A stretch of DNA of 64,000 bases from Streptomyces althioticus (GCA_014649355.1 BMSW01000011.1:62001-126000); one strand, 5' to 3'. Positions 8,275-16,878 are shown, counted from the stretch's first letter. The notes: generated by a model not told the origin, from the sequence alone. Translations and numbers: made by a program.

Positions 8275-9383
8275 CTCTCGCCGCCGCGACCAACGAGAAC
8301 CTCGCGGAGATCAGCAACGTGCTGATCTACTCCGCGATGGCGGTCTACACCCTCGCTTTCTTCGCGTACATCGCCGAGTGGCTCCTCGGCAGCCGCAGCA
8401 AGGTCGCCCGCACGGCGGCCGCGCTCACGCCGAAGAAGGCGACGGCGGGCACGGCGCCGGCCGTGACCGTGAAGCAGGGCGGCGGCACCGCCGTGCTCGA
8501 GCGGCCCAAGGTCACCGTCCGCGCCGCGTCCGGCTCGCGTGACGTGCCCGACGGTCCCGGTGCGCACGGCGGCGACGAGAAGGGCGACCTGTACGGGCGG
8601 ATCGCCATCTCCCTCACCGTGCTCGCGTTCGTGCTGGCCTTCGGCGGGGTGCTCACCCGCGCGCTGTCCGTGGAGCGGGCGCCGTGGGGCAACATGTACG
8701 AGTTCAACATCACCTTCTCCACGACCGCGGTGGGCGTGTACCTCCTGCTGCTGGCGCTGAAGAAGAACGTGCGCTGGCTCGGCCTGTTCCTCACCACCTC
8801 GGTCCTCCTCGACCTCGGTCTCGCCGTCACCGTGCTGTACACCGCCAGCGACCAGCTGGTCCCCGCCCTGCACTCGTACTGGCTGTACATCCACGTCTCC
8901 ACCGCGATCCTGTGCGGCGCGGTGTTCTACGTCGGCGCGTTCACGACGGTCATGTACCTCTTCAAGGACTCGTACGAGAACAAGCTGGCAGGCGGCGGCA
9001 AGCCGGGCAGCTTCGCCACGTCGTTCCTGGAGCGGCTGCCCGCGGCGGCCTCGCTGGACAAGTTCGCCTACCGCGTCAACGCGGCGGTCTTCCCGCTGTG
9101 GACGTTCACGATCATCGCGGGCGCCATCTGGGCGGGCGACGCGTGGGGCCGCTACTGGGGCTGGGACCCCAAGGAGACCTGGTCCTTCATCACCTGGGTC
9201 GCCTACGCCGGCTACCTGCACGCCCGCGCCACGGCCGGCTGGAAGGGCCGCAAGGCCGCCTACCTGGCCCTGCTCGCCTTCGGCTGCTGGCTGTTCAACT
9301 ACTACGGCGTCAACATCTTCGTCAACGGCAAGCACTCCTACGCCGACGTCGGCCTCGGCGTGCTCCAGGCGGCCGGCTTCTGA
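8271..9383 (+). CDS. ccsB: Cytochrome c biogenesis protein CcsB (CcsA/ResC family)
   Basis: A 370-aa polytopic haem-handling protein. The WWD-like domain appears as WGRYWGWDPKETWSFITW at about residues 292-309, and conserved histidines that can ligate haem lie in the flanking helices. It is the partner of ResB in system II maturation. An internal soluble loop of about 70 residues separates the first helix from the rest, as in actinobacterial homologues. The GTG start overlaps the resB stop by four bases. A hairpin terminator follows. Confidence 0.95.
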   Translation: MTLAAATNENLAEISNVLIYSAMAVYTLAFFAYIAEWLLGSRSKVARTAAALTPKKATAGTAPAVTVKQGGGTAVLERPKVTVRAASGSRDVPDGPGAHGGDEKGDLYGRIAISLTVLAFVLAFGGVLTRALSVERAPWGNMYEFNITFSTTAVGVYLLLLALKKNVRWLGLFLTTSVLLDLGLAVTVLYTASDQLVPALHSYWLYIHVSTAILCGAVFYVGAFTTVMYLFKDSYENKLAGGGKPGSFATSFLERLPAAASLDKFAYRVNAAVFPLWTFTIIAGAIWAGDAWGRYWGWDPKETWSFITWVAYAGYLHARATAGWKGRKAAYLALLAFGCWLFNYYGVNIFVNGKHSYADVGLGVLQAAGF

Positions 9384-9405
9384 CCGGCCCCGCCCCGCAA
9401 CCTAC

Positions 9406-9442
9406 GGAGGCCGCCCCGGACGACAGTCCCGGGGCGGCCTCC
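9406..9442. terminator. Bidirectional terminator hairpin
   Basis: A 14-bp perfect stem (GGAGGCCGCCCCGG against CCGGGGCGGCCTCC) with a 9-nt loop lies between the convergent ccsB and deaminase genes. Confidence 0.8.
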
Positions 9443-9449
9443 GCCGCGT

Positions 9450-9908
9450 TCACTCCCCGATGTCCTCGCCCCACAGCTCCGGGTGCCGGGCGGTGAACTC
9501 CCGCATCATCGCCACGCACTCCGGGTCGTCGAGCACCACGACCTCCACGCCGTGCTCCGCCAGCCAGTCGTGCCCTCCGCGGAAGGTGACGGCCTCGCCG
9601 ATCACCACCCGCGAGATCCCGAACTGCCGCACCAGCCCCGAGCAGTACCAGCAGGGCGAGAGCGTGGTCACCATCGTCGTCCCCCGGTACGACCGCTGCC
9701 GCCCCGCCGCCCGGAAGGCCGCCGTCTCCGCGTGCGTCGACGGATCCCCGTCCTGCACCCGCCGGTTCCGCCCCCGCCCCAGCAGCGCCCCGTCCGCCCC
9801 GTACAGCGCGGCCCCGACCGGGACGCCCCCTTCCGCCATCCCGGCCCGCGCCTCGTCCAGCGCGGTGACCAGCCAGGCGCGGGCGGTCGCCTCGTCCAGC
9901 GGCCTCAT
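9450..9908 (-). CDS. Nucleoside/cytosine deaminase family protein
   Basis: A 152-aa zinc deaminase of the CDA superfamily. The HAE motif (H59, E61) and PCWYC (C86, C89) provide the zinc ligands and the proton-shuttling glutamate. The overall form is closest to yeast-type cytosine deaminase and guanine deaminase rather than tRNA adenosine deaminase, judged from the DWLAEHGVEVVVLDDPECV region at the C-terminus. The exact base is uncertain. It stands alone between a terminator and a small membrane-protein pair. Confidence 0.85.
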   Translation of the reverse strand: MRPLDEATARAWLVTALDEARAGMAEGGVPVGAALYGADGALLGRGRNRRVQDGDPSTHAETAAFRAAGRQRSYRGTTMVTTLSPCWYCSGLVRQFGISRVVIGEAVTFRGGHDWLAEHGVEVVVLDDPECVAMMREFTARHPELWGEDIGE

Positions 9909-9915
9909 CCGGGGA

Positions 9916-10260
9916 TCAGCCGCCGATCAGGGCGAGGACGCTGTTCACGGCCTCGACGACGGGCTGGCCGACCGCTCCCACGGTGGCGGCGATGCCCGCC
10001 ACCGCCAGCAGGGCGCGGTGGCGCTGCTGCGGCTCGACGGCGGGCGAGGCGATGTCCGGCAGGGCCTCGTCGAGGGACTGGGCCCGGGCCGGCGGCACCT
10101 GCGCGCGCAGCTCGGTGAGGAGTTCGACGAGCTGCCGGAGGGCCGCCTCCAGCTCGGGAGACGTCTGCGCCGGGGCGGCCTGGTTCTTGACGATGCCCGT
10201 GTTCCCCAGCCCGCCGTGCATGGAGACGCTGTCGCCGAAGTAGTAGTTGTCGCCGCTCAT
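9916..10260 (-). CDS. Hypothetical protein with N-terminal Gly/Asn motif, 114 aa
   Basis: The protein begins with NYYFGDSVSMHGGLGNTGIV, then a Pro/Gln linker, a helical middle rich in Leu and Glu, and a hydrophobic C-terminal helix (LLAVAGIAATVGAVG). The N-terminal motif closely matches the C-terminal end of the protein encoded just upstream, whose stop overlaps this ATG (ATGA). This arrangement points to coupled synthesis and interaction of the two. I do not recognise a characterised family. The Gly/Asn pattern resembles prokaryotic amyloid-type signalling motifs, but that is inference. Confidence 0.75.
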   Translation of the reverse strand: MSGDNYYFGDSVSMHGGLGNTGIVKNQAAPAQTSPELEAALRQLVELLTELRAQVPPARAQSLDEALPDIASPAVEPQQRHRALLAVAGIAATVGAVGQPVVEAVNSVLALIGG

Positions 10261-10949
10261 GAGTGACCCACTCCCACGTTGCCGGATCCGCCGTACATGT
10301 TGACGTTGTCGCCGAAGTGATAGTTCTTGGGATTGACGAACAGCTGCTCCACCTTGACCTGGAACTCCGCCTCGGGGTTCTCGATGGCCTGCACGATGGG
10401 CGCGACGAGCTGGTCGAGCTGCCGCGGGTCGGAACTGGTCACCATCGCGATGGACGGACCCGAGGTCTCCACCGCCAGCACGTACTGGGGCGGAGCCCCC
10501 ACCACGGAGAACATCTCCACCAGGCTGAACACGAAGGCCCCGACGGCGCCCAGCCAGGTGAACATGAGAATGCCGCCGGCCAGGGACTGGTTGCCGATCG
10601 CCGACAGCGCCGCGAGGATCGTCAGCCCGAACGCCACCGCGAGGGTCAGCGCCGCCCGCTTGAGGAACAGCATCGTGGCGTCCTTGCGGCGGGGCGTCAG
10701 GGTGAAGGTGTAGACGCGGGTGATGTTCTGCAGCGGGTACGCGGCCGCGCCGACCCACAGCAGCCGTTTGCCGACCCGCAGGTCGAGGGAGCGCATGCTC
10801 CGAGGCGGCGCGACGGGCGGTGGCGGTACGTCGTGATGCCCCGGCGGCCCGGTCCGCTGCGCCGGAGGCGGGAACGCCGGGTACGGCTGGGAAGCCGGAC
10901 CGGGCGGTGGAACGCCAGGAACGGGCGGTGGGGCGCTCTCTGTGCTCAC
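10257..10949 (-). CDS. DUF6232-like membrane protein
   Basis: A 230-aa protein with a Pro-rich first 50 residues, a soluble segment (LDLRVGKRLLWVGAAAYPL, then NITRVYTF), and two transmembrane helices at about 100-145. A cytosolic C-terminal domain ends in NYHFGDNVNMYGGSGNVG. The central part fits the DUF6232 family of actinobacterial membrane proteins (recognised from memory). The GTG start has GGAGACC ahead of it. The C-terminal motif recurs at the N-terminus of the next gene, with which it overlaps by four bases. Confidence 0.75.
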   Translation of the reverse strand: MSTESAPPPVPGVPPPGPASQPYPAFPPPAQRTGPPGHHDVPPPPVAPPRSMRSLDLRVGKRLLWVGAAAYPLQNITRVYTFTLTPRRKDATMLFLKRAALTLAVAFGLTILAALSAIGNQSLAGGILMFTWLGAVGAFVFSLVEMFSVVGAPPQYVLAVETSGPSIAMVTSSDPRQLDQLVAPIVQAIENPEAEFQVKVEQLFVNPKNYHFGDNVNMYGGSGNVGVGHS

Positions 10950-11082
10950 CAGGTCTCCGTCATGTCAGAGGGCTTCAGGGGGTGACCCATTAACCACGCT
11001 CGGTGTCCACGGGCGCAAGTCAGTTACATGCATGCACCGCCAACGGCTGACGGTGTTTCACCATACGTATACACAGCGTCAC
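10950..11082. other. Divergent intergenic region
   Basis: No gene. It holds the promoter of the DUF6232-like gene on the minus strand and leads into a plus-strand promoter at 11083. A short palindrome around ATGCATGCA is the only structure noticed. Confidence 0.3.
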
Positions 11083-11112
11083 TTGGGGCTGCCGGGCGTG
11101 AAGATGTAACGT
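11083..11112 (+). promoter_or_regulatory. Promoter of the kinase relic
   Basis: TTGGGG (11083-11088), an 18-base spacer and TAACGT (11107-11112), seven bases before the GTG at 11120. This geometry would make a leaderless transcript. Confidence 0.5.
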
Positions 11113-11119
11113 CCCGTCA

Positions 11120-11333
11120 GTGGTCGAAGGGGGGCCACGGGTGCACGGGGGTGTCAGTGGAACGGGGACAGAGTTGAGCGGGGACGACGTGACCGGCCTC
11201 ACGGGAAGCGGGGCCGAGCCGCTGCGGGACGAGGACCCGCGCCGGATCGGGCCGGGAGCACTCCAGGCCGAGCGGCATGATCATGGTCCGGGTCTGCGAG
11301 GGCACGGCGACCCAGAACTGGACGCGGACGTGA
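11120..11333 (+). pseudogene. Relic of a Ser/Thr protein kinase gene with a large internal deletion
   Basis: The frame from the GTG at 11120 reads ...EPLRDEDPRRIGP, which is how many Streptomyces Hanks-type kinases begin just before the glycine loop. Immediately afterwards the kinase domain is missing. In another frame the end reads MIMVRVCEGTATQNWTRT and stops at 11333, which looks like the last strand of a ricin-type or similar C-terminal domain. The simplest reading is a kinase gene that lost its middle through a frame-shifting deletion. A promoter in good position still stands in front of it. Alternatively the 76-aa frame running on to 11350 is a functional small protein, which I think less likely. 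Confidence 0.5.
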
Positions 11334-11339
11334 GCCCGT

Positions 11340-12566
11340 TCACCCGGTGAGCATCGGCCGCGCCCGCACGACGTGCCACAGCTGCTCCTGGTAGGCGTCG
11401 GGCCGGGACGCGAGGTCCGCGCGTGCGGACAGCGCCAGCGGATCGGCGTCCGCGCCCCGCAGCAGGTCGATCGACGTCTGAAGGAAACTCAGCCACCGTC
11501 CCGAGCGTTCGGCCTCCGCCACCAGCTCCCGCAGCCGGCGGACGGCCGCCCGCGCGTCCGCACGCCCCTCGTGGTCCGTGACGAGCAGGAGCCGCAGCTC
11601 GGCGGCGGGCCGGGCGGTGACCAGAAGCCGGTCGAGTTCGGGGATGAGCCGCCCGGCCTCCTCCACCGCCCTGCGCGCCTCGGGCCCCGCCTGCACCAGC
11701 ACGCGCAGCGCGGTCAGCAGCCGGTCCGCTTCCGGCCCGGTCAGGCCGGCGTCCAGCCGCACCCAGGTGTCCTCGCCCACCTCGTCGGCCCGGCGCCGGG
11801 CCGACGACCACACCTTCTCCGCCGTGCGCCGCCCGAGTCCCGTCGTGTCCGCGAGGCCCCACGCCCCGGCGTCCAGCACGTCCCGCACCGTGCGGAAGCC
11901 GTGCCGTCGCAGCTCCGCCACCGGCAGGAGGGGGGTGGTGGACCACCGCAGCATGCCGACCGGGACCGCGGCCAGTTCCTCCCGTACGCGCGCGTCGTGC
12001 AGCGGCTGCCACGCGTCCCGTACCGCCCGCACCGCACGCTCGTGCTCGCGGACCGCCCCGCGGGCCGCCTCGCGGAGACGCTCCGCCCGCCGGACGGTGA
12101 GCGGGGCCCACACGGTCGGCCGGACGAACCTGAGCAGGGTCCGGACGCCGCCGCAGACGAGGCCGGCGAACGCGACCAGCACCCCGGGGACCGTCAGCGC
12201 GTCGGAGACCGACACCGCCCGGTCGGCGGCCGTCTCCACGTCCGGGTCGTACAGCTCGCCCTTGAGGTCACCCTCGGCCACCACGTGGCCGACATCCCAG
12301 CCCAAGGAGCCCCACTCGAACTGGGTGGTGTCCTTCAGCAGCGGATCCCGGTCGGGATCGCACCGGTAGGGCCCGGTCCGCTGCCCCCCGCCGTACGGAT
12401 CGGTCCAGCGGACCGCGCAGGTGCCGTCGGGCTCCTCCTCCAGAACGGTGAGCTCCACCAGCTCCAGCTCCGGATAGTCCGGGCCGGTCTCCCAGACCAC
12501 GAACCCGAGGACGACCAACAGCAGCCCCGCTGCCGTGACCCACCGGAAGATCGGCCTGTGCCGCAT
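11340..12566 (-). CDS. Membrane protein with helix-hairpin-helix-like segment, 408 aa
   Basis: The ATG at 12566 is preferred to GTG codons upstream because a CAGGGGG site lies before it. A transmembrane helix spans about residues 8-27, an extracytoplasmic part of about 100 residues with two cysteines follows, and a second helix lies near 130-150. The long cytosolic remainder is Arg/Ala-rich and helical. It contains RRHGFRTVRDVLDAG then GLGRRTAEKVW, which resembles a helix-hairpin-helix. No enzyme motif is seen. It converges with the kinase relic. Confidence 0.7.
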   Translation of the reverse strand: MRHRPIFRWVTAAGLLLVVLGFVVWETGPDYPELELVELTVLEEEPDGTCAVRWTDPYGGGQRTGPYRCDPDRDPLLKDTTQFEWGSLGWDVGHVVAEGDLKGELYDPDVETAADRAVSVSDALTVPGVLVAFAGLVCGGVRTLLRFVRPTVWAPLTVRRAERLREAARGAVREHERAVRAVRDAWQPLHDARVREELAAVPVGMLRWSTTPLLPVAELRRHGFRTVRDVLDAGAWGLADTTGLGRRTAEKVWSSARRRADEVGEDTWVRLDAGLTGPEADRLLTALRVLVQAGPEARRAVEEAGRLIPELDRLLVTARPAAELRLLLVTDHEGRADARAAVRRLRELVAEAERSGRWLSFLQTSIDLLRGADADPLALSARADLASRPDAYQEQLWHVVRARPMLTG

Positions 12567-12684
12567 CGCCGCCCCCTGCCCGCCGCCCACCACGTCGTGG
12601 CTCAGTGTGGCGGGGGGTGTACGGCAGGGTCAGCGGCCGGAACCGGCAGTCGCGGCGCCCCGAGGCTTCCGGAGCCCGGCAGCG

Positions 12685-13014
12685 TCAGTCGTGCCGGGGG
12701 TCCTCGTCCGGGTCACGCTTGCGGTCGGTGTCCTTGTCCTCGTCGAGCGACTTCAGGAAGTCCGGGTTGTCGTCCGGGGCGACCCACTGGCCGCCGCGGC
12801 CGCCGCCCCAGGCGGAGCCGCCCGCGCCGGCGGGGTGGCGCTTCTTGCCGGCGATGAGCCAGGAGATCGATCCGACCAGCGGGAACAGCAGCACGAGGAT
12901 CGCCCACAGCGGCTTGGGCATGTGCCGGATGTCCTCGTCCTTCGTGCTGATGCAGTCGATGAACGCGTAGACGCTCAGGGCCAGTGGCACGAGGAACATG
13001 AGCACCCGAAGCAT
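12685..13014 (-). CDS. PLDc_N-type small membrane protein
   Basis: A 109-aa protein with two hydrophobic helices: LMFLVPLALSVYAFIDCI at the start and ILVLLFPLVGSISWLIAG near residue 40. The DCI and SISWLIAGK pattern is that of the phospholipase D nuclease N-terminal-like (PLDc_N) family of small membrane proteins, whose job is unknown. The tail is acidic and charged (DEDKDTDRKRDPDEDP). GGAGAGG stands seven bases before the ATG. It is divergent from the UbiD-type gene. Confidence 0.8.
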   Translation of the reverse strand: MLRVLMFLVPLALSVYAFIDCISTKDEDIRHMPKPLWAILVLLFPLVGSISWLIAGKKRHPAGAGGSAWGGGRGGQWVAPDDNPDFLKSLDEDKDTDRKRDPDEDPRHD

Positions 13015-13067
13015 GGGCCTCTCCAGCGAAAGAGGTGGGCGGTACCAGTCCAGCGTAGCCGCTCGGG

Positions 13068-13080
13068 GATACTGGACCCC
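13068..13080 (+). promoter_or_regulatory. Leaderless promoter of the UbiD-type gene
   Basis: GATACT at 13068-13073 as -10, then seven bases to the ATG at 13081. No ribosome site is present, so transcription probably begins at or next to the start codon. The -35 is weak. Confidence 0.45.
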
Positions 13081-14538
13081 ATGGCTTACGACGATCTTCG
13101 CTCCCTGCTCAGGGCGCTGGAGCGCGAGGGCGACCTCAAGCGCATCAAGGCCGAGGTCGACCCGCATCTGGAGGTCGGTGAGATCGTCGACCGGGTGAAC
13201 AAGGCCGGCGGTCCCGCCCTGCTCTTCGAGAACGTGCGCGGCTCCTCGATGCCCCTCGCCATGAACGTCTACGGCACCGACCGCCGGCTGCTGAAGGCGC
13301 TCGGCCTGAAGTCGTACGCGGAGATCGGGGAGAAGATCGGCGGGCTGCTCAAGCCCGAACTGCCGCACGGCTTCGTCGGGGTGCGCGAGGCGTTCGGGAA
13401 GCTCGGCGCGATGACGCACGTGCCGCCGAAGAAGGTGAAGTCGTCCGACGCGCCCGTGCACGAGGTCGTGCTCACCGGCGACGACGTGGATCTGGAGCAG
13501 CTTCCGGCGCTGTTCACCTGGCCCAAGGACGGCGGCTCCTTCTTCAACCTGGGGCTCACCCACACCAAGGACCCGGAGAGCGGCGTCCGCAACCTCGGCC
13601 TGTACCGCCTCCAGCGCCACGACAAGCGCACCATCGGCATGCACTGGCAGATCCACAAGGACAGCCGCAACCACTACCAGGTGGCCGCGCGACGCGGTGA
13701 GCGGCTGCCGGTCGCCATCGCCTTCGGCTGCCCGCCCGCCGTGACGTACGCCTCCACCGCGCCGCTGCCCGGCGACATCGACGAGTACCTGTTCGCCGGG
13801 TTCCTCCAGGGCAAGCGGATCGAGATGGTCGACTGCAAGACCGTCCCGCTCCAGGTGCCCGCGCAGGCGGAGGTCGTCATCGAGGGCTGGCTGGAGCCCG
13901 GCGAGATGCTGCCCGAGGGCCCCTTCGGCGACCACACCGGCTTCTACACCCCGCAGGAGCCGTTCCCCGCGCTGACGATCGACTGCGTGACGATGCGGAA
14001 GCGTCCGCTGCTCCAGTCGATCGTGGTCGGCCGCCCGCCGACGGAGGACGGCCCGCTGGGCCGCGCCACGGAGCGGTTCTTCCTGCCGCTGCTGAAGATC
14101 ATCGTCCCGGACATCGTGGACTACCACCTGCCCGAGGCCGGCGGCTTCCACAACTGCGCGATCGTCTCGATCGACAAGAAGTACCCGAAGCACGCGCAGA
14201 AGGTCATGCACGCCATCTGGGGCGCGCACATGATGTCGCTGACCAAGCTGATCGTGGTCGTCGACTCCGACTGCGACGTGCACGACCTGCACGAGGTGGC
14301 CTGGCGGGCGCTGGGCAACACCGACTACTCCCGCGACCTCACGGTCGTCGAGGGCCCCGTCGACCATCTCGACCACGCGTCGTACCAGCAGTTCTGGGGC
14401 GGCAAGGCGGGCATCGACGCGACGAAGAAGTGGCCCGAGGAGGGGTACACGCGCGACGGCGGCTGGCCCGACATGGTGGAGTCCGACCCGGAGACCGCCG
14501 CGAAGGTCGACCGCCGCTGGAAGGAGTACGGACTGTGA
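13081..14538 (+). CDS. UbiD-family decarboxylase of the futalosine menaquinone pathway
   Basis: A 485-aa prenylated-FMN-dependent decarboxylase. The core matches UbiD: LPALFTWPKDGGSFFNLG, GLYRLQ with the following HWQIHKD stretch for cofactor binding, and EGPFGDHTGFYTP with the acidic catalytic region. Next to mqnP and near the UbiX-type gene, it most likely removes the carboxyl group from the prenylated 6-naphthoate intermediate after MqnP. The cofactor would be made by the UbiX-type protein encoded at 16.2 kb. The name mqnL has been used for a gene of this step, but I am not sure of the assignment. The stop overlaps the mqnP start. Confidence 0.92.
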   Translation: MAYDDLRSLLRALEREGDLKRIKAEVDPHLEVGEIVDRVNKAGGPALLFENVRGSSMPLAMNVYGTDRRLLKALGLKSYAEIGEKIGGLLKPELPHGFVGVREAFGKLGAMTHVPPKKVKSSDAPVHEVVLTGDDVDLEQLPALFTWPKDGGSFFNLGLTHTKDPESGVRNLGLYRLQRHDKRTIGMHWQIHKDSRNHYQVAARRGERLPVAIAFGCPPAVTYASTAPLPGDIDEYLFAGFLQGKRIEMVDCKTVPLQVPAQAEVVIEGWLEPGEMLPEGPFGDHTGFYTPQEPFPALTIDCVTMRKRPLLQSIVVGRPPTEDGPLGRATERFFLPLLKIIVPDIVDYHLPEAGGFHNCAIVSIDKKYPKHAQKVMHAIWGAHMMSLTKLIVVVDSDCDVHDLHEVAWRALGNTDYSRDLTVVEGPVDHLDHASYQQFWGGKAGIDATKKWPEEGYTRDGGWPDMVESDPETAAKVDRRWKEYGL

Positions 14539-15440
14539 CCTCGGCCTCCGCCGCCCTCCCGCAGCAGCCGGGACGCACCAAGGCGTTCCTGCGGCTGGTG
14601 ATGATCGAGCACTCGGTGTTCGCGCTGCCCTTCGCCTACATCGCCGCTCTCACGGCGATGTACGAGTGGGACGCGAACATCCACTGGGGGCGGCTGTTCC
14701 TCGTCACCCTCGCCATGGTCGGCCTGCGCACCTTCGCGATGGCCGCCAACCGGATCATCGACCGCGAGATCGACGCCCGGAACCCGCGCACCGCGCACCG
14801 CGAGCTGGTCACCGGGGCGGTGTCGGTCAAGCACGCCTGGACCGGCGCGCTGATCGCCCTCGCCGTGTTCCTCGGCGCGGCCGCCCTGCTCAACCCGCTG
14901 TGCCTGGCCCTCGCGCCCGTCGCCGTGATCCCGATGGTGGTGTATCCGTACGGCAAGCGGTTCACCAACTTCCCGCAGGCCATCCTCGGTCTGGCGCAGG
15001 CGATGGGCCCGGTCGGCGGCTGGCTGGCGATCACCGGCTCGTGGTCCTGGGAGGCGGTCGTCCTCGGCCTCGCGGTCGGCATCTGGATCGGCGGCTTCGA
15101 CCTGATCTACGCCTGCCAGGACGTGGAGACCGACCGGGAGGTCGGCGTGAAGTCCGTCCCGGCCCGCTTCGGCATCCCCGCGGCGATCTGGGGCGCCCGC
15201 GCCTGCCACACCGTGACGACGGCCCTGTTCGTCTGGTACGCGGTGCTCACCGACGCCGGCGCCTTCTTCTGGCTCGGCCTGCTGATCGTGGCCGCCGCGT
15301 TCGTCTACGAGCACACCATCGTCCGCCCGCACGACCTGACCCGCCTCAACCGCGCGTTTTTCAGCGTCAACGGCTTCATCGGCATCGCCCTGTTCGTGTG
15401 CGCGCTGCTGGATCTGCTGGTGCGCGGGCTGACCGTCTGA
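14535..15440 (+). CDS. mqnP: 1,4-dihydroxy-6-naphthoate polyprenyltransferase MqnP
   Basis: A 301-aa UbiA-superfamily membrane enzyme with eight or nine helices. Both Asp-rich motifs are clear: NRIIDREID (N-x3-D-x3-D) and DLIYACQDVETDREVG. It attaches a polyprenyl chain to dihydroxynaphthoate in the futalosine route to menaquinone. Coupling with the UbiD-type decarboxylase by a four-base overlap, and the closeness of MqnE, favour MqnP over MenA or a haem O synthase. GTG is the start codon. Confidence 0.93.
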   Translation: MTSASAALPQQPGRTKAFLRLVMIEHSVFALPFAYIAALTAMYEWDANIHWGRLFLVTLAMVGLRTFAMAANRIIDREIDARNPRTAHRELVTGAVSVKHAWTGALIALAVFLGAAALLNPLCLALAPVAVIPMVVYPYGKRFTNFPQAILGLAQAMGPVGGWLAITGSWSWEAVVLGLAVGIWIGGFDLIYACQDVETDREVGVKSVPARFGIPAAIWGARACHTVTTALFVWYAVLTDAGAFFWLGLLIVAAAFVYEHTIVRPHDLTRLNRAFFSVNGFIGIALFVCALLDLLVRGLTV

Positions 15441-15480
15441 CCGAGGGCCGGGCCGGCTATCTGACCGGGGGCCGGGCGGG

Positions 15481-16089
15481 CTAGAGGACCGGCACGCTGC
15501 GCTCCGTCGGGTGGCGGCGGCGGAGGAGGAAGGCCGCTGCGACGCCCGCGGCCAGGCCGATCAGGTGGCCCTGCCAGCTGACGCCGGACTGGGTGGGCGC
15601 GAGGCCCGCGAGGATCGAGCCGCCCCAGACCGCCGCCACCAGGACGCCGGCCACGATGCCCAGCGGGCGCCGCTCGACGAAGCCGCTGACCAGCAGGTAG
15701 CCGAACAGGCCGAAGATCAGGCCGGACGCGCCCGCGGTGTTGGTGCCCGCCGGGGATATCAGCCATACGCCCAGGCCGTCCGCGACGACGATCAGCGCGC
15801 ACACGGCGAGGAACCGGCGGATCCCGCCGAGCGCGGCGAGGAAGCCCAGCACCAGCAGCGGCACGCTGTTCGCCGCCACATGGGAGAAGCCGAAGTGGAT
15901 GAACGCCGACGGGACCACGTCCACCAGCTCGGACGGGGTACGCGGCACGACGCCGTAGCCGTCCAGCGCGTGCCCGGTGGCGACGTCGACGACCTCGAGC
16001 ACCCACAGCAGCGCCACCCAGCCGGCCATCAGCACGGCGGCGGCCCGCACCCGCTCGCCCCGTGACCACGCAGGACGCGTGTCCGTCAT
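15481..16089 (-). CDS. Rhomboid-family intramembrane serine protease
   Basis: A 202-aa protein with six predicted helices. The catalytic serine is in GASGLIFG and the histidine in WQGHLIGLAAG near the C-terminus. HFGFSHVAANS provides the conserved His/Asn loop. The start at 16089 (MTDTRP) follows a GGGGGGTGGACG site. The longer frame adds 16 unlikely residues. Rhomboids cut within or next to transmembrane helices. The target is unknown. It sits on the opposite strand between mqnP and the UbiX-type gene, with no visible functional link. Confidence 0.9.
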   Translation of the reverse strand: MTDTRPAWSRGERVRAAAVLMAGWVALLWVLEVVDVATGHALDGYGVVPRTPSELVDVVPSAFIHFGFSHVAANSVPLLVLGFLAALGGIRRFLAVCALIVVADGLGVWLISPAGTNTAGASGLIFGLFGYLLVSGFVERRPLGIVAGVLVAAVWGGSILAGLAPTQSGVSWQGHLIGLAAGVAAAFLLRRRHPTERSVPVL

Positions 16090-16168
16090 CGTCCACCCCC
16101 CGTCGCCGGGCCGTTGTGAGGGAGAACGCCCGGGCACCCTGGCCCGGTTCCCGTCCTGCGACTTTGGA

Positions 16169-16174
16169 TAGGCT
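16169..16174 (+). promoter_or_regulatory. Leaderless -10 box of the UbiX-type gene
   Basis: TAGGCT followed by seven bases and the GTG start at 16182, with no ribosome site between them. Confidence 0.5.
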
Positions 16175-16181
16175 CGGTCCC

Positions 16182-16868
16182 GTGAACCCAGCCAAGCCAG
16201 GAGAGACGCGGCGATCGCCTTGGATCGTAGGGGTCTCGGGCGCCTCCGGCACCCCCTACGCCGCCGCCGTGCTGCGCGCGCTGCTCGCGGCGGGGGAGAG
16301 CGTCGACCTCGTCGTCAGCCGGGCCTCGCGGCTCACCCTGCTGGACGAGACCAAGATCGCCTTCCGTGACGCCCATTGGCGTGACGACCTGCGGGAATGG
16401 CTGTCCCGTGGGGCGGACGGAAAGCCGGACACCTTCTCCGTCGACCTTGACGGCGTGCGGTACTGGGCCGCCGGCGACCTCGCGGCCGGACCGTCCTCGG
16501 GGTCGTACCCGAGCAAGGGCATGCTGATCGTGCCCGCCTCCACGGCGAGCGTCGCCGGAGTCGCGCTCGGGCTGTCCAAGGATCTGCTGCAGCGTGCGGC
16601 GAGCGTGACCCTCAAGGAGGGACGCCCGCTGGTCGTGGCCGTGCGGGAGACCCCGCTGAACGGCCAGACGCTGCGGCACCTGGTGACGCTGGACGACGCG
16701 GGCGCGATCGTGCTGCCCGCCTCACCGGCCTTCTACGCGGGCGCGACGCACATCCAGGACCTGGTGGACTTCGTCGCCGGACGCGTACTCGACGCGGCGG
16801 GCGTCCCCCACACCCTGTACCGCCGCTGGGAGGGCGAACTCGGCGGAGGATCCCGCGCGGACGACTGA
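16182..16868 (+). CDS. UbiX-type flavin prenyltransferase
   Basis: A 228-aa flavoprotein of the UbiX/Pad1 family. The N-terminal FMN loop is GVSGASGTPYAA, and PASTASVAGVALG and PASPAFYAG are the later conserved loops. It prenylates FMN to give the cofactor of UbiD-type decarboxylases, so it should serve the enzyme encoded at 13.1 kb. GTG at 16182 is chosen over longer forms because it lies at the expected distance from a -10 box and because the protein family starts there. It is longer than most UbiX proteins by an insertion near residue 60. Confidence 0.92.
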   Translation: MNPAKPGETRRSPWIVGVSGASGTPYAAAVLRALLAAGESVDLVVSRASRLTLLDETKIAFRDAHWRDDLREWLSRGADGKPDTFSVDLDGVRYWAAGDLAAGPSSGSYPSKGMLIVPASTASVAGVALGLSKDLLQRAASVTLKEGRPLVVAVRETPLNGQTLRHLVTLDDAGAIVLPASPAFYAGATHIQDLVDFVAGRVLDAAGVPHTLYRRWEGELGGGSRADD

Positions 16869-16878
16869 CCCACCCGAC

